This document shows positions 8,250 through 15,929 of a stretch of 64,000 bases of DNA, in pieces. How positions within the stretch are numbered: the stretch's first letter is position 1; each line of letters starts with the position of its first letter. The notes beneath the pieces are model-generated. The model saw only the letters and a program-made list of their open reading frames with translations, ran no database searches and was not told the DNA's origin. The translations under genes and the position numbers were made by a program. This stretch comes from Actinomycetes bacterium (GTDB lineage Bacteria; Actinomycetota; Actinomycetes; Propionibacteriales; Propionibacteriaceae). The DNA is taken from positions 1 to 64,000 of the forward strand of contig JAEZVO010000008.1 of the NCBI GenBank assembly GCA_023443125.1, in the 5' to 3' direction.

Positions 8250-9752
8250 TCAGGACTGGGGGCGCAGCAGGGGGTAGAGGATGGTCTCGCGGATGCCTGC
8301 ACCCGTGAGCAGCATGATGAGACGATCGATGCCGATGCCGAGTCCGCCCATCGGGGGCACGCCGTATTCGAGGGCCTCGATGAAGTCGGTGTCGAGCTGC
8401 ATCGCCTCCGGGTCGCCTGCCGCAGCCTTCAGCGACTGCGCCGTGAGCACGTCGCGCTGAATCACCGGGTCGATCATCTCGGTGAAGCCGGTGCCGCGCT
8501 CCATACCGCCGATGATGAGGTCCCATGCGAGCACCTTGCCCGGATCTTCTTTGTTGATGCGCGCCAGCGGCTGGGCGACGGCGGGGTAGTCGCACACGAA
8601 CGTCGGCTGGATGAGCGTCGGCTCGACGATCTCGCCGAAGAGCTCCATGACGAGCTTCCCTGCGTCCCACGCCGGATCCACTTCCACGCCGCGCTCGTCG
8701 GCGAGGGCGCGCAACTCGTCGGCAGGAGTGTCGACGGTGATCTCGCGCCCGAGTTCCTCTGACAAGCGGGGATACACCGGCACCCAGGGCCACTCGCCAT
8801 CCAGGTCGATGGTGCCCTGTGGCGTCTCAATCTGCCGGGTGCCCACCGCGTCGGCGGCAGCCAGCACGATCTCTTGCGTGAGCTTCCCGACGGAGAACTG
8901 GTCGCCCCAGGCCTCGTAGGCTTCGAGCATGGTGAACTCGGGGGAGTGCGACGAGTCGACGCCCTCGTTGCGGAATACGCGCCCCATCTCGAATACCCGG
9001 CTGACTCCGCCCACCATGGTGCGCTTGAGATGGAGTTCGAGGGCGATGCGCAGACTCATGTCGATGTCGAACGCATTGAGGTGCGTGCCGAACGGGCGCG
9101 CCGCCGCACCGCCGTGTAGGAGCTGCAGGATGGGCGTCTCTACCTCGAGGTAGTCCTGCGCGTATAGCGTTTCGCGCACCGCGCGGGTGATGGCCGAGCG
9201 TTTGCGCACCATCTCGCGCGCCTCGTCGCGCACAATCAGATCGACGTACCGACGACGCACGCGCGACTCCTCGGAGAGGTCCTTGTGCATCGTCGGGAGT
9301 GGGCGCAGCGCCTTCGACGCCATGCGCCACTCAGACGCCATGACGGACAGCTCACCGCGCTTCGACGCAATCACTCGGCCGGTGACCCACACATGGTCAC
9401 CGAGGTCGACGTCGGACTTCCACGCGGCCAGAGCTTCCTCGCCAACCTCGGCGAGCGACAGCATCACCTGGAGGCGCTCACCGTTGTTGTCAGGGGTAAA
9501 GCCGTCCTGCAACGTGGCGAACGCCAGCTTGCCCGTGTTGCGGATGAACACCACCCGGCCACCGACGGAGACCTCGTCGTTGGTTTCTTCCCCGGCCTCG
9601 AGGTGGCCCCACCCTGCGCGGACCTGCTCGAGCGTGTGGCTGCGTTTCAGGTCTGCAGGATACGGTTCGACGCCTGCGGAGAGGAGGCGGTCGCGCTTCT
9701 CTTTCCGGACGGCGGTCTGTTCAGAATCGGTAGGCAGGTTCTCGTCAGTCAC
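8250..9752 (-). CDS. lysS: Lysyl-tRNA synthetase, class II
   Basis: A 500-residue class II enzyme that charges tRNA-Lys in the cytosol. An N-terminal OB-fold anticodon-binding domain (about 50-160) precedes the catalytic core with motif 1 (YLEVETPIL), motif 2 (FEMGRVFRNEG) and motif 3 (GLGIGIDRLIMLLT). The C-terminus is IRETILYPLLRPQS. I prefer the GTG at 9750-9752 over the ATG at 9759-9761, because TAGGAT on the minus strand (9760-9765) is a -10 exactly 7 nt before the GTG and overlaps the ATG. The mRNA would be leaderless. A damaged copy of its 3' end sits 2.6 kb away. Confidence 0.95.
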   Translation of the reverse strand: MTDENLPTDSEQTAVRKEKRDRLLSAGVEPYPADLKRSHTLEQVRAGWGHLEAGEETNDEVSVGGRVVFIRNTGKLAFATLQDGFTPDNNGERLQVMLSLAEVGEEALAAWKSDVDLGDHVWVTGRVIASKRGELSVMASEWRMASKALRPLPTMHKDLSEESRVRRRYVDLIVRDEAREMVRKRSAITRAVRETLYAQDYLEVETPILQLLHGGAAARPFGTHLNAFDIDMSLRIALELHLKRTMVGGVSRVFEMGRVFRNEGVDSSHSPEFTMLEAYEAWGDQFSVGKLTQEIVLAAADAVGTRQIETPQGTIDLDGEWPWVPVYPRLSEELGREITVDTPADELRALADERGVEVDPAWDAGKLVMELFGEIVEPTLIQPTFVCDYPAVAQPLARINKEDPGKVLAWDLIIGGMERGTGFTEMIDPVIQRDVLTAQSLKAAAGDPEAMQLDTDFIEALEYGVPPMGGLGIGIDRLIMLLTGAGIRETILYPLLRPQS

Positions 9753-9809
9753 GCTTCGCATCCTAGCTTGCGACGGCGGAGCGCGCCGATCACCTTGTAC
9801 CGTAGGCGC

Positions 9810-10214
9810 ATGGAGACTCCCATCTCGCCGAGGCCACAGCCGGACGTCGACCCACGTCGGCCCGAGTTCTTGCGGTACTCGCTACCGGTGACGACGACGA
9901 ACACGCTGCCGGACATGTCCGAGATCATTGGTGTCGTCGTCGGAGTGGCGACGCGGCCACGCGATCAAGCGCACAACCCCGACATGCTCTACATCAATAC
10001 CCGGGCGCGTCAGGACGCATTGGGCGCGATGGTGATGCAAGCCAAGGAGGCAGGGGCCGACGCTGTGATTGGCGTGCGGTTCGACTCCGAGCAGATCTCC
10101 GAGTCGGTAGGCGAGATCACCGCCTACGGTACGGCGGTGAAGATTGCAGACACGACGCTCGAACCCCCGCGCCCGCGGCCACGCGCACACGGGGTGGGTC
10201 AGCCGTCGCCGTAA
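9810..10214 (+). CDS. YbjQ/UPF0145-like putative heavy-metal-binding protein
   Basis: A 134-residue protein whose central ~100 residues match the YbjQ (DUF74) fold: VVVGVATRP, then ARQDALGAMVMQAKEAGADAVIGVRFD and EITAYGTAVKI. These proteins form small oligomers; their proposed heavy-metal binding is weakly supported. The start is set at ATG 9810, since TACCGT (9798-9803) is a -10-like box 6 nt upstream and there is no ribosome site, so the transcript is probably leaderless. It is divergent from lysS. The proline/arginine-rich tail lies outside the domain. Confidence 0.75.
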   Translation: METPISPRPQPDVDPRRPEFLRYSLPVTTTNTLPDMSEIIGVVVGVATRPRDQAHNPDMLYINTRARQDALGAMVMQAKEAGADAVIGVRFDSEQISESVGEITAYGTAVKIADTTLEPPRPRPRAHGVGQPSP

Positions 10215-10247
10215 TGTGGATGGCCGAGGAGCTCCGCGTGGAAGGCT

Positions 10248-10532
10248 CTACTTCCAGAGTGTCATGAGGGCAAGGCTGGCGAGGATGAGGCCGATGGAGA
10301 TGCCCAGGTTCCAGTTGCCGAGCGCCTGCATGAACGGGATCATTCGCCCAGCGAGATTCCAGACCACCATCCACAGCACGCCCAACAGGCCAACGGGGAT
10401 GAACACCCACGGCACCCAGTCACGGCCGCCGCTGGCAAGCTTCGTCGTTTGCTGACGCTCTTCAGCTTGCTCGTGGCGCTGCTTGGCAAGCTTCTTCTTG
10501 GCAGCTTCCTTGCGCACTCGTGATTCTGGCAC
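10248..10532 (-). CDS. crgA: Cell division protein CrgA
   Basis: A 94-residue membrane protein with a basic, helical N-terminus and two transmembrane segments (about 40-62 and 70-92), containing WVPWVFIPVGLLGVLWMVVW and LGNWNLGISIGLIL. This is the CrgA/UPF0233 architecture. CrgA is a divisome adaptor in actinobacteria that contacts FtsZ, FtsI and CwsA. It is the usual last gene of the fhaA-to-crgA wall cluster, and is separated here from the rest by a 600-bp repeat island. Confidence 0.93.
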   Translation of the reverse strand: MPESRVRKEAAKKKLAKQRHEQAEERQQTTKLASGGRDWVPWVFIPVGLLGVLWMVVWNLAGRMIPFMQALGNWNLGISIGLILASLALMTLWK

Positions 10533-10606
10533 TGTTCCTCCTTGCGGGTACGCGCCAATGCTAGTTCAGCTCGCCCCGTAACGCCACGCGAGCCCGGGGT
10601 GAGGGC

Positions 10607-10702
10607 GGTTTCGATACGCCGCTTCGCGGCTACTCAACCAGCGGGTGTGGGCACTTTCCATCCCCCGACCGTCGAGTAGGCGGCGTAGCCGCTGTATCGA
10701 GA
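10607..10702. repeat. REP-like repeat pair
   Basis: A unit GGTTTCGATACGCCGCTTCG then GCGGCTACTCAACCAGCGGG occupies 10607-10645, and an inverted, more diverged copy (GTCGAGTAGGCGGCG to GTATCGAGAC) occupies 10670-10702. Each unit folds on a short GCCGC/GCGGC stem. Similar extragenic repeats recur at 10807, 11063, 62156, 62421 and 63131, and this TCGATACG...CTACTCAA family is widespread in actinobacteria. Confidence 0.8.
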
Positions 10703-10715
10703 CGCAGTGATAGAA

Positions 10716-10797
10716 AAACTTCACAATCCGTACGCAGTTTGACCTAACCCCCCGAAATCGGGCCCTTCATCTCATCTGCGTACGGATTGTGAAGTTT
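10716..10797. repeat. Nested palindrome with 22-bp perfect arms
   Basis: Arms 10716-10737 and 10776-10797 are perfect reverse complements (the left one begins AAACTTCACAATCCG). The 38-base loop carries its own hairpin CCCGAAATCGGG (10751-10762). The arms share no sequence with neighbouring repeats. It lies in the crgA-DUF881 gap and could end transcription of the DUF881 gene. Confidence 0.85.
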
Positions 10798-10806
10798 CGT
10801 GTCGGG

Positions 10807-10986
10807 TGATTTCGATACGCGCCCTTCGGGCGCTACTCAATCACCGGGGTGGCGCAGGGTGCTACTCAATCACCGGCGTGGCGCAGGGTGCTACTCAATC
10901 ACCGGGGTGAGCGAGGACGCTATCCAATCACCGGCTCCGATCTTCGATGGTTGAGCCGGTCCGAAGGGCCGTGTCGAAACCATCGG
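10807..10986. repeat. REP-like repeat array with tandem half-units
   Basis: A full unit (GATTTCGATACGCGCCCTTC onward, 10807-10847) is followed by three half-units, about 31 bases apart, each ending CTACTCAATCACCGG (the last degenerate). An inverted unit then runs from GATGGTTGAGCC to GTGTCGAAACCATC (10946-10984). The tandem half-units look like local slippage or recombination between REP copies. Confidence 0.8.
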
Positions 10987-10990
10987 GCAC

Positions 10991-11040
10991 ATAAGGAATG
11001 AGGGATTCCACCAAAAACGGTGGAATCCCTCATTCCTTAT
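10991..11040. terminator. Perfect 22-bp palindrome
   Basis: Arms 10991-11012 and 11019-11040 are perfectly complementary around AAAAAC. The left arm begins ATAAGGAATGAGGG. No U-tract follows. It is embedded between REP units downstream of the DUF881 gene and may act as a bidirectional terminator. Confidence 0.8.
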
Positions 11041-11062
11041 CGAGGAGGCTCGTTGCTGGGGT

Positions 11063-11165
11063 GTGGTTTCGATACGCCGCCTGCGGCGGCTACTCACCCA
11101 TCGGGCCTGGGAGATAGGCGGCTACTCAATCAGCGGGGCGGCGCAGGGCGCTACTCAATCACCGG
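11063..11165. repeat. REP-like repeat array abutting the DUF881 gene
   Basis: A full unit GGTTTCGATACGCCGCCTGC is followed by CGGCGGCTACTCACCCATCG and then by two half-units ending CTACTCAATCA. The last half-unit supplies the stop codon of the DUF881 gene (TGA, minus strand 11159-11161), so repeat insertion has probably reset the end of that gene. Confidence 0.75.
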
Positions 11166-11929
11166 GTAGGCGCAGCAGCAGCGTTCGTGATGCCGAGTAC
11201 GCCGGAGAATGCGGGCATCTCGACGACGTCGAGGCGCTCCTGCGTGTACCCCAGCCCGTACGCATCGACATACTCCCGGTAGATCCGGACCGCCTCAGCA
11301 TTCTCGAGTGCCTGCTCCAGATCGTCGGGGCTACCGATGGCCTCGATCACGTACGGCGGCGCATACGGCACACCATGCAGCACGACGGTGTTTCCCACGC
11401 ATTTGATGCCCGTCGTCGCGATCACGCGCTGACCCTGGATGGCCATGGCCTCGGCTCCGCCGGCCCACAACGCGTTCACTACCGACTGGATGTCCTGCTG
11501 ATGTACGACGAGGTCGTCGTCGTCCACGCCGGCCGGCTTCACATCGGCAGGGGCATCCGTCAGCGTGACGCGCACGCCAGGCCCGGCGACGGGCGTCGTC
11601 GACGCAACCATCTCCGCCTCGTCTGTGTCTCGGCGTATCTGCCCAAGCGAGAAATCCCGCGCCGACAACTCGTCGACTTCACTTCGGAGCGCGTCGATCT
11701 GTTCCTGCAGCTGTGTGTTTTGCTGGGCGTGCGTGTTGATGAGGTCGCGCAGGGACACGTTGCGGTCGTTGCGCAGATCGGTGCCCCTCGCCGCAATACC
11801 AGAGACGGTGATGAGCAGGCCCGCCAACACGAAGACGAGCACAGTGGCCACGCGCCCGGCCCGAGTGCGCGGAAGGCGCTGCGGCCGGCTCAGCCGCGGC
11901 AGCTTGCGTCGTCCATCCACACTCGCCAT
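11159..11929 (-). CDS. DUF881 membrane protein of the cell-wall cluster
   Basis: A 256-residue protein with a basic N-terminus, one transmembrane helix (about 24-46), a coiled-coil-like stretch (about 60-95) and the DUF881 domain to the end. DUF881 is marked here by GPGVRVTLTDAP, DLQD-like VVHQQDIQSVVNALWAGGAEA and the GxPYAPPYVIEAIG motif. DUF881 proteins sit beside crgA and pknB throughout actinobacteria and are presumed to act in division, but no biochemical role is proven. The ATG at 11929 is chosen; an in-frame extension to 11992 would overlap the divergent trpG promoter. Its last residues and stop lie inside a REP unit. Confidence 0.85.
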   Translation of the reverse strand: MASVDGRRKLPRLSRPQRLPRTRAGRVATVLVFVLAGLLITVSGIAARGTDLRNDRNVSLRDLINTHAQQNTQLQEQIDALRSEVDELSARDFSLGQIRRDTDEAEMVASTTPVAGPGVRVTLTDAPADVKPAGVDDDDLVVHQQDIQSVVNALWAGGAEAMAIQGQRVIATTGIKCVGNTVVLHGVPYAPPYVIEAIGSPDDLEQALENAEAVRIYREYVDAYGLGYTQERLDVVEMPAFSGVLGITNAAAAPTR

Positions 11930-11966
11930 GGTATGCGACGCCACACATCGATGGCACAATGACGCC

Positions 11967-12554
11967 GTGGCCCGAATCCTCGTCATCGACAATTACGACT
12001 CGTTCGTCTACAACATCGTCCAATATCTACAGCAGCTCGGCGCAGAGGTGGACGTGTGGCGCAACGACGATCCGCGATTCGACGACACATCCTGGCACGA
12101 TCCCTACGACGGCGTGTTGCTCTCCCCAGGACCCGGCACCCCGGAGGCAGCTGGCGTCTGCATCGATGTGATCCGCAACCTCGCCGGGCACCTACCGCTG
12201 TTCGGCGTCTGCCTCGGGTTGCAAGCTATGGCCGTAGCGTTCGGCGGCACCGTCGACCGCGCGCCAGAACAATTGCACGGCAAAGTATCCGACGTGTTCC
12301 ACGACGGACGCGGGGTGTTCAGGGGGCTCCCGTCGCCGGTGCGCACTACCCGCTACCACTCACTCGCGATCGTCGAATCAACGCTCCCCGACGAGCTAGA
12401 GATCACCGCGTGCACCTCGTCGGGTGTGGTGATGGCGGTACGGCACCGCGAACTCGCCCTCGAAGCCGTGCAGTTCCACCCAGAAAGCGTGCTCACCGAG
12501 TGCGGGCACGAGATGCTGGGCAACTGGCTCGCGGAGTGCAGCGCTGAGCGCTAG
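11967..12554 (+). CDS. trpG: Anthranilate/aminodeoxychorismate synthase glutamine amidotransferase subunit
   Basis: A 195-residue class I glutamine amidotransferase. It has the opening RILVIDNYDSFVYN, the nucleophile motif FGVCLGLQAMA and the catalytic His-Glu in AVQFHPESVL. It supplies ammonia to a chorismate-using partner for tryptophan (TrpE) or folate (PabB) synthesis. No partner gene is nearby, so which one it serves is open; the position beside pknB is the conserved actinobacterial one, usually labelled trpG/pabA. The start is GTG 11967, preceded 6 nt earlier by CACAAT (11955-11960), again a leaderless arrangement. Its 3' end overlaps the convergent pknB stop by 4 bases. Confidence 0.88.
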   Translation: MARILVIDNYDSFVYNIVQYLQQLGAEVDVWRNDDPRFDDTSWHDPYDGVLLSPGPGTPEAAGVCIDVIRNLAGHLPLFGVCLGLQAMAVAFGGTVDRAPEQLHGKVSDVFHDGRGVFRGLPSPVRTTRYHSLAIVESTLPDELEITACTSSGVVMAVRHRELALEAVQFHPESVLTECGHEMLGNWLAECSAER

Positions 12555-14437
12555 TTGTTGCCGTCCCCCTCGTCGTCGGAGGGCGACGGCTCCTCCGGTG
12601 CCTGCGCCACCGACAAGTTGATCGTCTCGCCCTTGCTCAGCGAGGCTCCGGGGTTGACGCTCTGCTGGAAGACGAGGCCCTCCGGGTAGTCAGCAGTGGG
12701 TACTGGTGTGACTTCCACCTTGAAGCCGCTCTGCTCGGCGAGTTGCTGGGCGCGCTCGGCGGTCATGCCCGTGAAATCGGGCACCTCGGCAGTATCCGAT
12801 TCGCGGGCGATGGTGAGGGTGATGGTGCTATCCGGGTCGACGGCGCCCGTCGGTGTGACCTTGATGACGTTGCCTGCTGGCTGCGCGTCGGTCTCTTCCT
12901 CGACGAACTCGATCTTCTCCTTCTTGAACCCGGCCGCGACGAGCTCGTCGATGGCCTCCTGCTCAGTCATGCCCACCAGGTTTCCGGGTACCTCAATGGT
13001 TTTCACCACGTAGGTGTACACCTGGAGCTGCACCTCGCTGCCCTTTTCGACTTCGCTGCCGCCGTCGGGGTTGGAGCTCTTCACCGTGCCGTTGTTGTCC
13101 TCGGTGGCGCCGTCGGATACTTCCTCGACGACGGGTGAGAGCCCCGCATCGCGCAGGCGGTTCTCAGCGTCGGCGCGTTCGAGCCCGACGACGTGCGGCA
13201 CCGCAATCTTCTCGACGGTGGGTGTCGGTGATGGGCTTTCGCTCTCAGTCGCAGAAACGGACGGCGACGGTGTAGGCGATGGCAGCGCTTCGCCGCCGGG
13301 CTCTCTGTTCAAAAACAGCAGCAGGGCGATGACACCGATCACCAAAAGACCCGCGAGGATGCTGATCGCGATGATCGGCCCCTTGCTGGACTTCTCTTCT
13401 TCCAGCTCCTCCTCGGTCTCCGCAGCGCCTTCAGGGCTTGCATGGGCGTCGTGCTCGACCCCATGTGCAGCCAGCGGAGCCCCTGCGGCGGGCGGGGCAG
13501 CACGTCGGGCTGTAGTGGTGATGGGGTCGCTCGCGATCACCTGGGTGGGAGCGTCGGTGGCGTGCGGTCGGGGCGCGGGCCGGACGGGCTGGTTATTCAG
13601 CACTCGCACGATGTCTTCGCGCATTTCCGACGCATCCTGGTAGCGGTCGCGTGGATCTTTCTCGAGCGCACGCATCACGATGGTGTCCATTGCCGGCGTC
13701 ACTTCCGGGTCACGCTGCGACGGCGGCACCGGCAGTTCGCGCACGTGCTGGAACACCACGGAGACGGGGGAATCGCCCTGGAACGGCGGCTCTGAGGTGA
13801 GCAGCTCGTACAACAACACACCGACGGCGTAGATGTCGGAGCGGTTATCCACCTTCTGCCCGCGGGCCTGCTCAGGTGAGAGGTATTGCGCGGTGCCGAT
13901 CACCGCGGCGGTCTGGGTCATCGTCGCGGAGGTGTCAGCGACGGCGCGGGCGATGCCGAAGTCCATCACCTTCACGGTGCCGGGCGGGGTGAACATGACG
14001 TTGGCGGGCTTGATGTCGCGGTGGATGATGCCCGCCCGGTGTGAATATGCGAGCGCGTCGAGCACTCCAGCGGTGAACTCGAGTGCCTTCTCAGGAACGA
14101 TTTTGCGACCACCGCGCAGCACCTCACGCAGCGTGACGCCTTCGATCAGCTCCATCACGATGTACGGCACCATGACACCCGAGGCGGCATCGGCTTCCTC
14201 GCCGGTGTCGTAAACCGCAACGATGTTGGGGTGGTTGAGGCCCGCCGATGCTTGAGCCTCCCTACGGAACCGCGCCTGGAAGGTGTTGTCGGAGGCGAGA
14301 TCAAGGCGCAGGCGTTTGACGGCGACGTCGCGTTGGAGTCGGGTGTCTCGGGCACGCCAGACCTCGGCCATGCCGCCTCGCCCGATGATCTCCTCGAGTT
14401 CGTAGCGGCCGCCGAGCAGAGTTCCGCGCTCAGTCAT
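12551..14437 (-). CDS. pknB: PASTA-domain serine/threonine protein kinase PknB
   Basis: A 628-residue membrane kinase that senses muropeptides or lipid II and phosphorylates wall-growth proteins. The kinase domain spans about 12-275, with glycine loop GRGGMAEV (19-26), K41, catalytic HRDIKPAN (139-146), DFG (159-161) and the activation segment GTAQYLSPEQARG. A linker leads to one transmembrane helix (354-376). Outside the cell are three PASTA domains (about 412-480, 481-549, 550-612), fewer than the four of mycobacterial PknB, then an acidic tail. AAAGGAG lies just before the ATG. It is downstream of pbpA, separated by a 61-bp gap. No second kinase (pknA) is present in the cluster. Confidence 0.97.
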   Translation of the reverse strand: MTERGTLLGGRYELEEIIGRGGMAEVWRARDTRLQRDVAVKRLRLDLASDNTFQARFRREAQASAGLNHPNIVAVYDTGEEADAASGVMVPYIVMELIEGVTLREVLRGGRKIVPEKALEFTAGVLDALAYSHRAGIIHRDIKPANVMFTPPGTVKVMDFGIARAVADTSATMTQTAAVIGTAQYLSPEQARGQKVDNRSDIYAVGVLLYELLTSEPPFQGDSPVSVVFQHVRELPVPPSQRDPEVTPAMDTIVMRALEKDPRDRYQDASEMREDIVRVLNNQPVRPAPRPHATDAPTQVIASDPITTTARRAAPPAAGAPLAAHGVEHDAHASPEGAAETEEELEEEKSSKGPIIAISILAGLLVIGVIALLLFLNREPGGEALPSPTPSPSVSATESESPSPTPTVEKIAVPHVVGLERADAENRLRDAGLSPVVEEVSDGATEDNNGTVKSSNPDGGSEVEKGSEVQLQVYTYVVKTIEVPGNLVGMTEQEAIDELVAAGFKKEKIEFVEEETDAQPAGNVIKVTPTGAVDPDSTITLTIARESDTAEVPDFTGMTAERAQQLAEQSGFKVEVTPVPTADYPEGLVFQQSVNPGASLSKGETINLSVAQAPEEPSPSDDEGDGNN

Positions 14438-14498
14438 CGCCTTGCTCCTTTCCAGCTTTTCAACATTCTGGCAGACCGACGTCCGATTACAAGGTGCA

Positions 14499-15929
14499 TC
14501 ATCGTAAGGCCTGCACTACCGAACGGAAGATTGGTGCCGCCAGCCGTCCACCGGAGATGTCGTCGCGGGCCACCCCCGCATCTTCGATAAACACCGCCAC
14601 CGCAACCTTCGGGTCTTCTGCGTAGCCGACGAACCACGCGTACGGTGCGCGCTCCTTCGACGTTTGCGCCGTGCCCGTTTTGCCGCCGAGTGTGAGCCCG
14701 TCGATGCGTGCCGAGCGCCCCGTGCCTTCCCGAACGACGGTTTGCATCATCTGCTGAAGCTGTTTCGCGGTGGCTTCAGAGATTGGCGTCGACTGCTCCG
14801 TCGGCTTCGTGCTGGACAGCACCTGTAGATCGCGCGTCACCACGTCCTTCACCAGGTACGGCTTCATCATCTTGCCGTCGTTGGCGATCGCACCCACCAC
14901 TTGCGCCATCTGCAGGGGGGAGCTGGCGACGTCGAACTGGCCGATTGCGCTCAGCGCGGTCTGCGCTTTGTCGGCGTCGGTGGGGTACTTCGACCGCGCA
15001 GCTCGGATGTCGATCTGGCTGTCCTGGTTGAAGCCGAACCGTTCCGCCATGTCCTTCATCGTGTTGGCGCCCAGGTCGAGTCCGAGCTGCCCGAACGCGG
15101 TGTTGCACGACGTGGCCAGTGCGTTCTCGAGCGTGGTGGTTTCGCCGCCGCAGTTCGTGGAGTTGCCGAGCGAGTGATTGGTGCCCGGCAAGCGCAGCGA
15201 CGACGGCGACGGAATCTCGGTATCGGGGCTGATGCCGTTCTCGAGCGCAGCGGCTGCGGTCACCAGCTTAAACGTCGACCCCGGAGGGTAGATTTCGCGC
15301 ACGGCGCGGTTCTTCAGTGGCTCGTCCTCTGCGTTGAGCAGTTGCTGCCAGCGCTCGCTCACCTCGCCGGTATTCAGCCCGCTCAGCTCGTTGGGGTCGT
15401 AGCTCGGGGTCGAGGCCAGCGCGAGGATCTCGCCCGTCTCGTAGTTGAGCGCGACGACGGCCCCACGCGAGTCGCCGAGCCCCTTCATTGCCGCGCGCTG
15501 CGCGTCGGGGTTGAGCGTCGTCGAAATGTTTGCGCCGGTGGGGGTTTTGCCGGTGACCATGTGGATGAACCGGTTGAACGTCTGCTCCGACGCAGTCCCC
15601 GCCAGGTCGCGTGCGTACGACAGCTCCAGGCCGGAGGCGCCATGGATGCGTGTGAACCATCCGGTGACAGGCGCCCACAGTGGCCCATCGGCGAAACTGC
15701 GCTGATAGGGCACGACGGCATGACCGGTCGGTTCGCTTTCGGCGATGGGGTCGTTGCCGACGAGGATGGCGCCGCGGTCACGCGCGAACTCGGCGTCGCG
15801 AACCCGGCGGTTGAGGGGATGGTCGAGTAACCCGGGCTGACGGACCGTGACGAGCACCGTGAGGTTGATGAGCAGCGCCGCCATCATGCACGCGACGAAA
15901 ATGCTGACTTTCCGCAGTGGCCCGTTCAC
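14499..15929 (-). CDS. pbpA: Penicillin-binding protein A (class B transpeptidase)
   Basis: A 476-residue class B penicillin-binding protein that crosslinks peptidoglycan with its partner glycosyltransferase RodA. One N-terminal transmembrane helix (about 8-28) anchors it. The transpeptidase domain has the acylated serine in PPGSTFKLV (S218-K221), an SxN-type motif around TSCNTAFG and the KTG motif in LGGKTGTAQT. Its start overlaps the rodA stop by 4 bases (ATGA), which implies translational coupling. Mycobacterial PbpA is regulated by PknB phosphorylation, and the gene order supports the same here. Confidence 0.95.
   Translation of the reverse strand: MNGPLRKVSIFVACMMAALLINLTVLVTVRQPGLLDHPLNRRVRDAEFARDRGAILVGNDPIAESEPTGHAVVPYQRSFADGPLWAPVTGWFTRIHGASGLELSYARDLAGTASEQTFNRFIHMVTGKTPTGANISTTLNPDAQRAAMKGLGDSRGAVVALNYETGEILALASTPSYDPNELSGLNTGEVSERWQQLLNAEDEPLKNRAVREIYPPGSTFKLVTAAAALENGISPDTEIPSPSSLRLPGTNHSLGNSTNCGGETTTLENALATSCNTAFGQLGLDLGANTMKDMAERFGFNQDSQIDIRAARSKYPTDADKAQTALSAIGQFDVASSPLQMAQVVGAIANDGKMMKPYLVKDVVTRDLQVLSSTKPTEQSTPISEATAKQLQQMMQTVVREGTGRSARIDGLTLGGKTGTAQTSKERAPYAWFVGYAEDPKVAVAVFIEDAGVARDDISGGRLAAPIFRSVVQALR

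Noticed and set aside
9759..9761. ATG as the lysS start
   Set aside because: It overlaps the TAGGAT -10 box; GTG 9752 lies 7 nt after the box and gives the normal N-terminus. It stays possible if another promoter is used.
10807..11165. Possible CRISPR array
   Set aside because: Units vary in length and orientation, spacers are absent or repeated, and the same units occur at several loci; they are REP-type repeats. No cas genes are present.
11930..11992. Longer N-terminus for the DUF881 protein
   Set aside because: The extension lies over the divergent trpG start and -10 box and adds residues unlike the family; ATG 11929 fits better.
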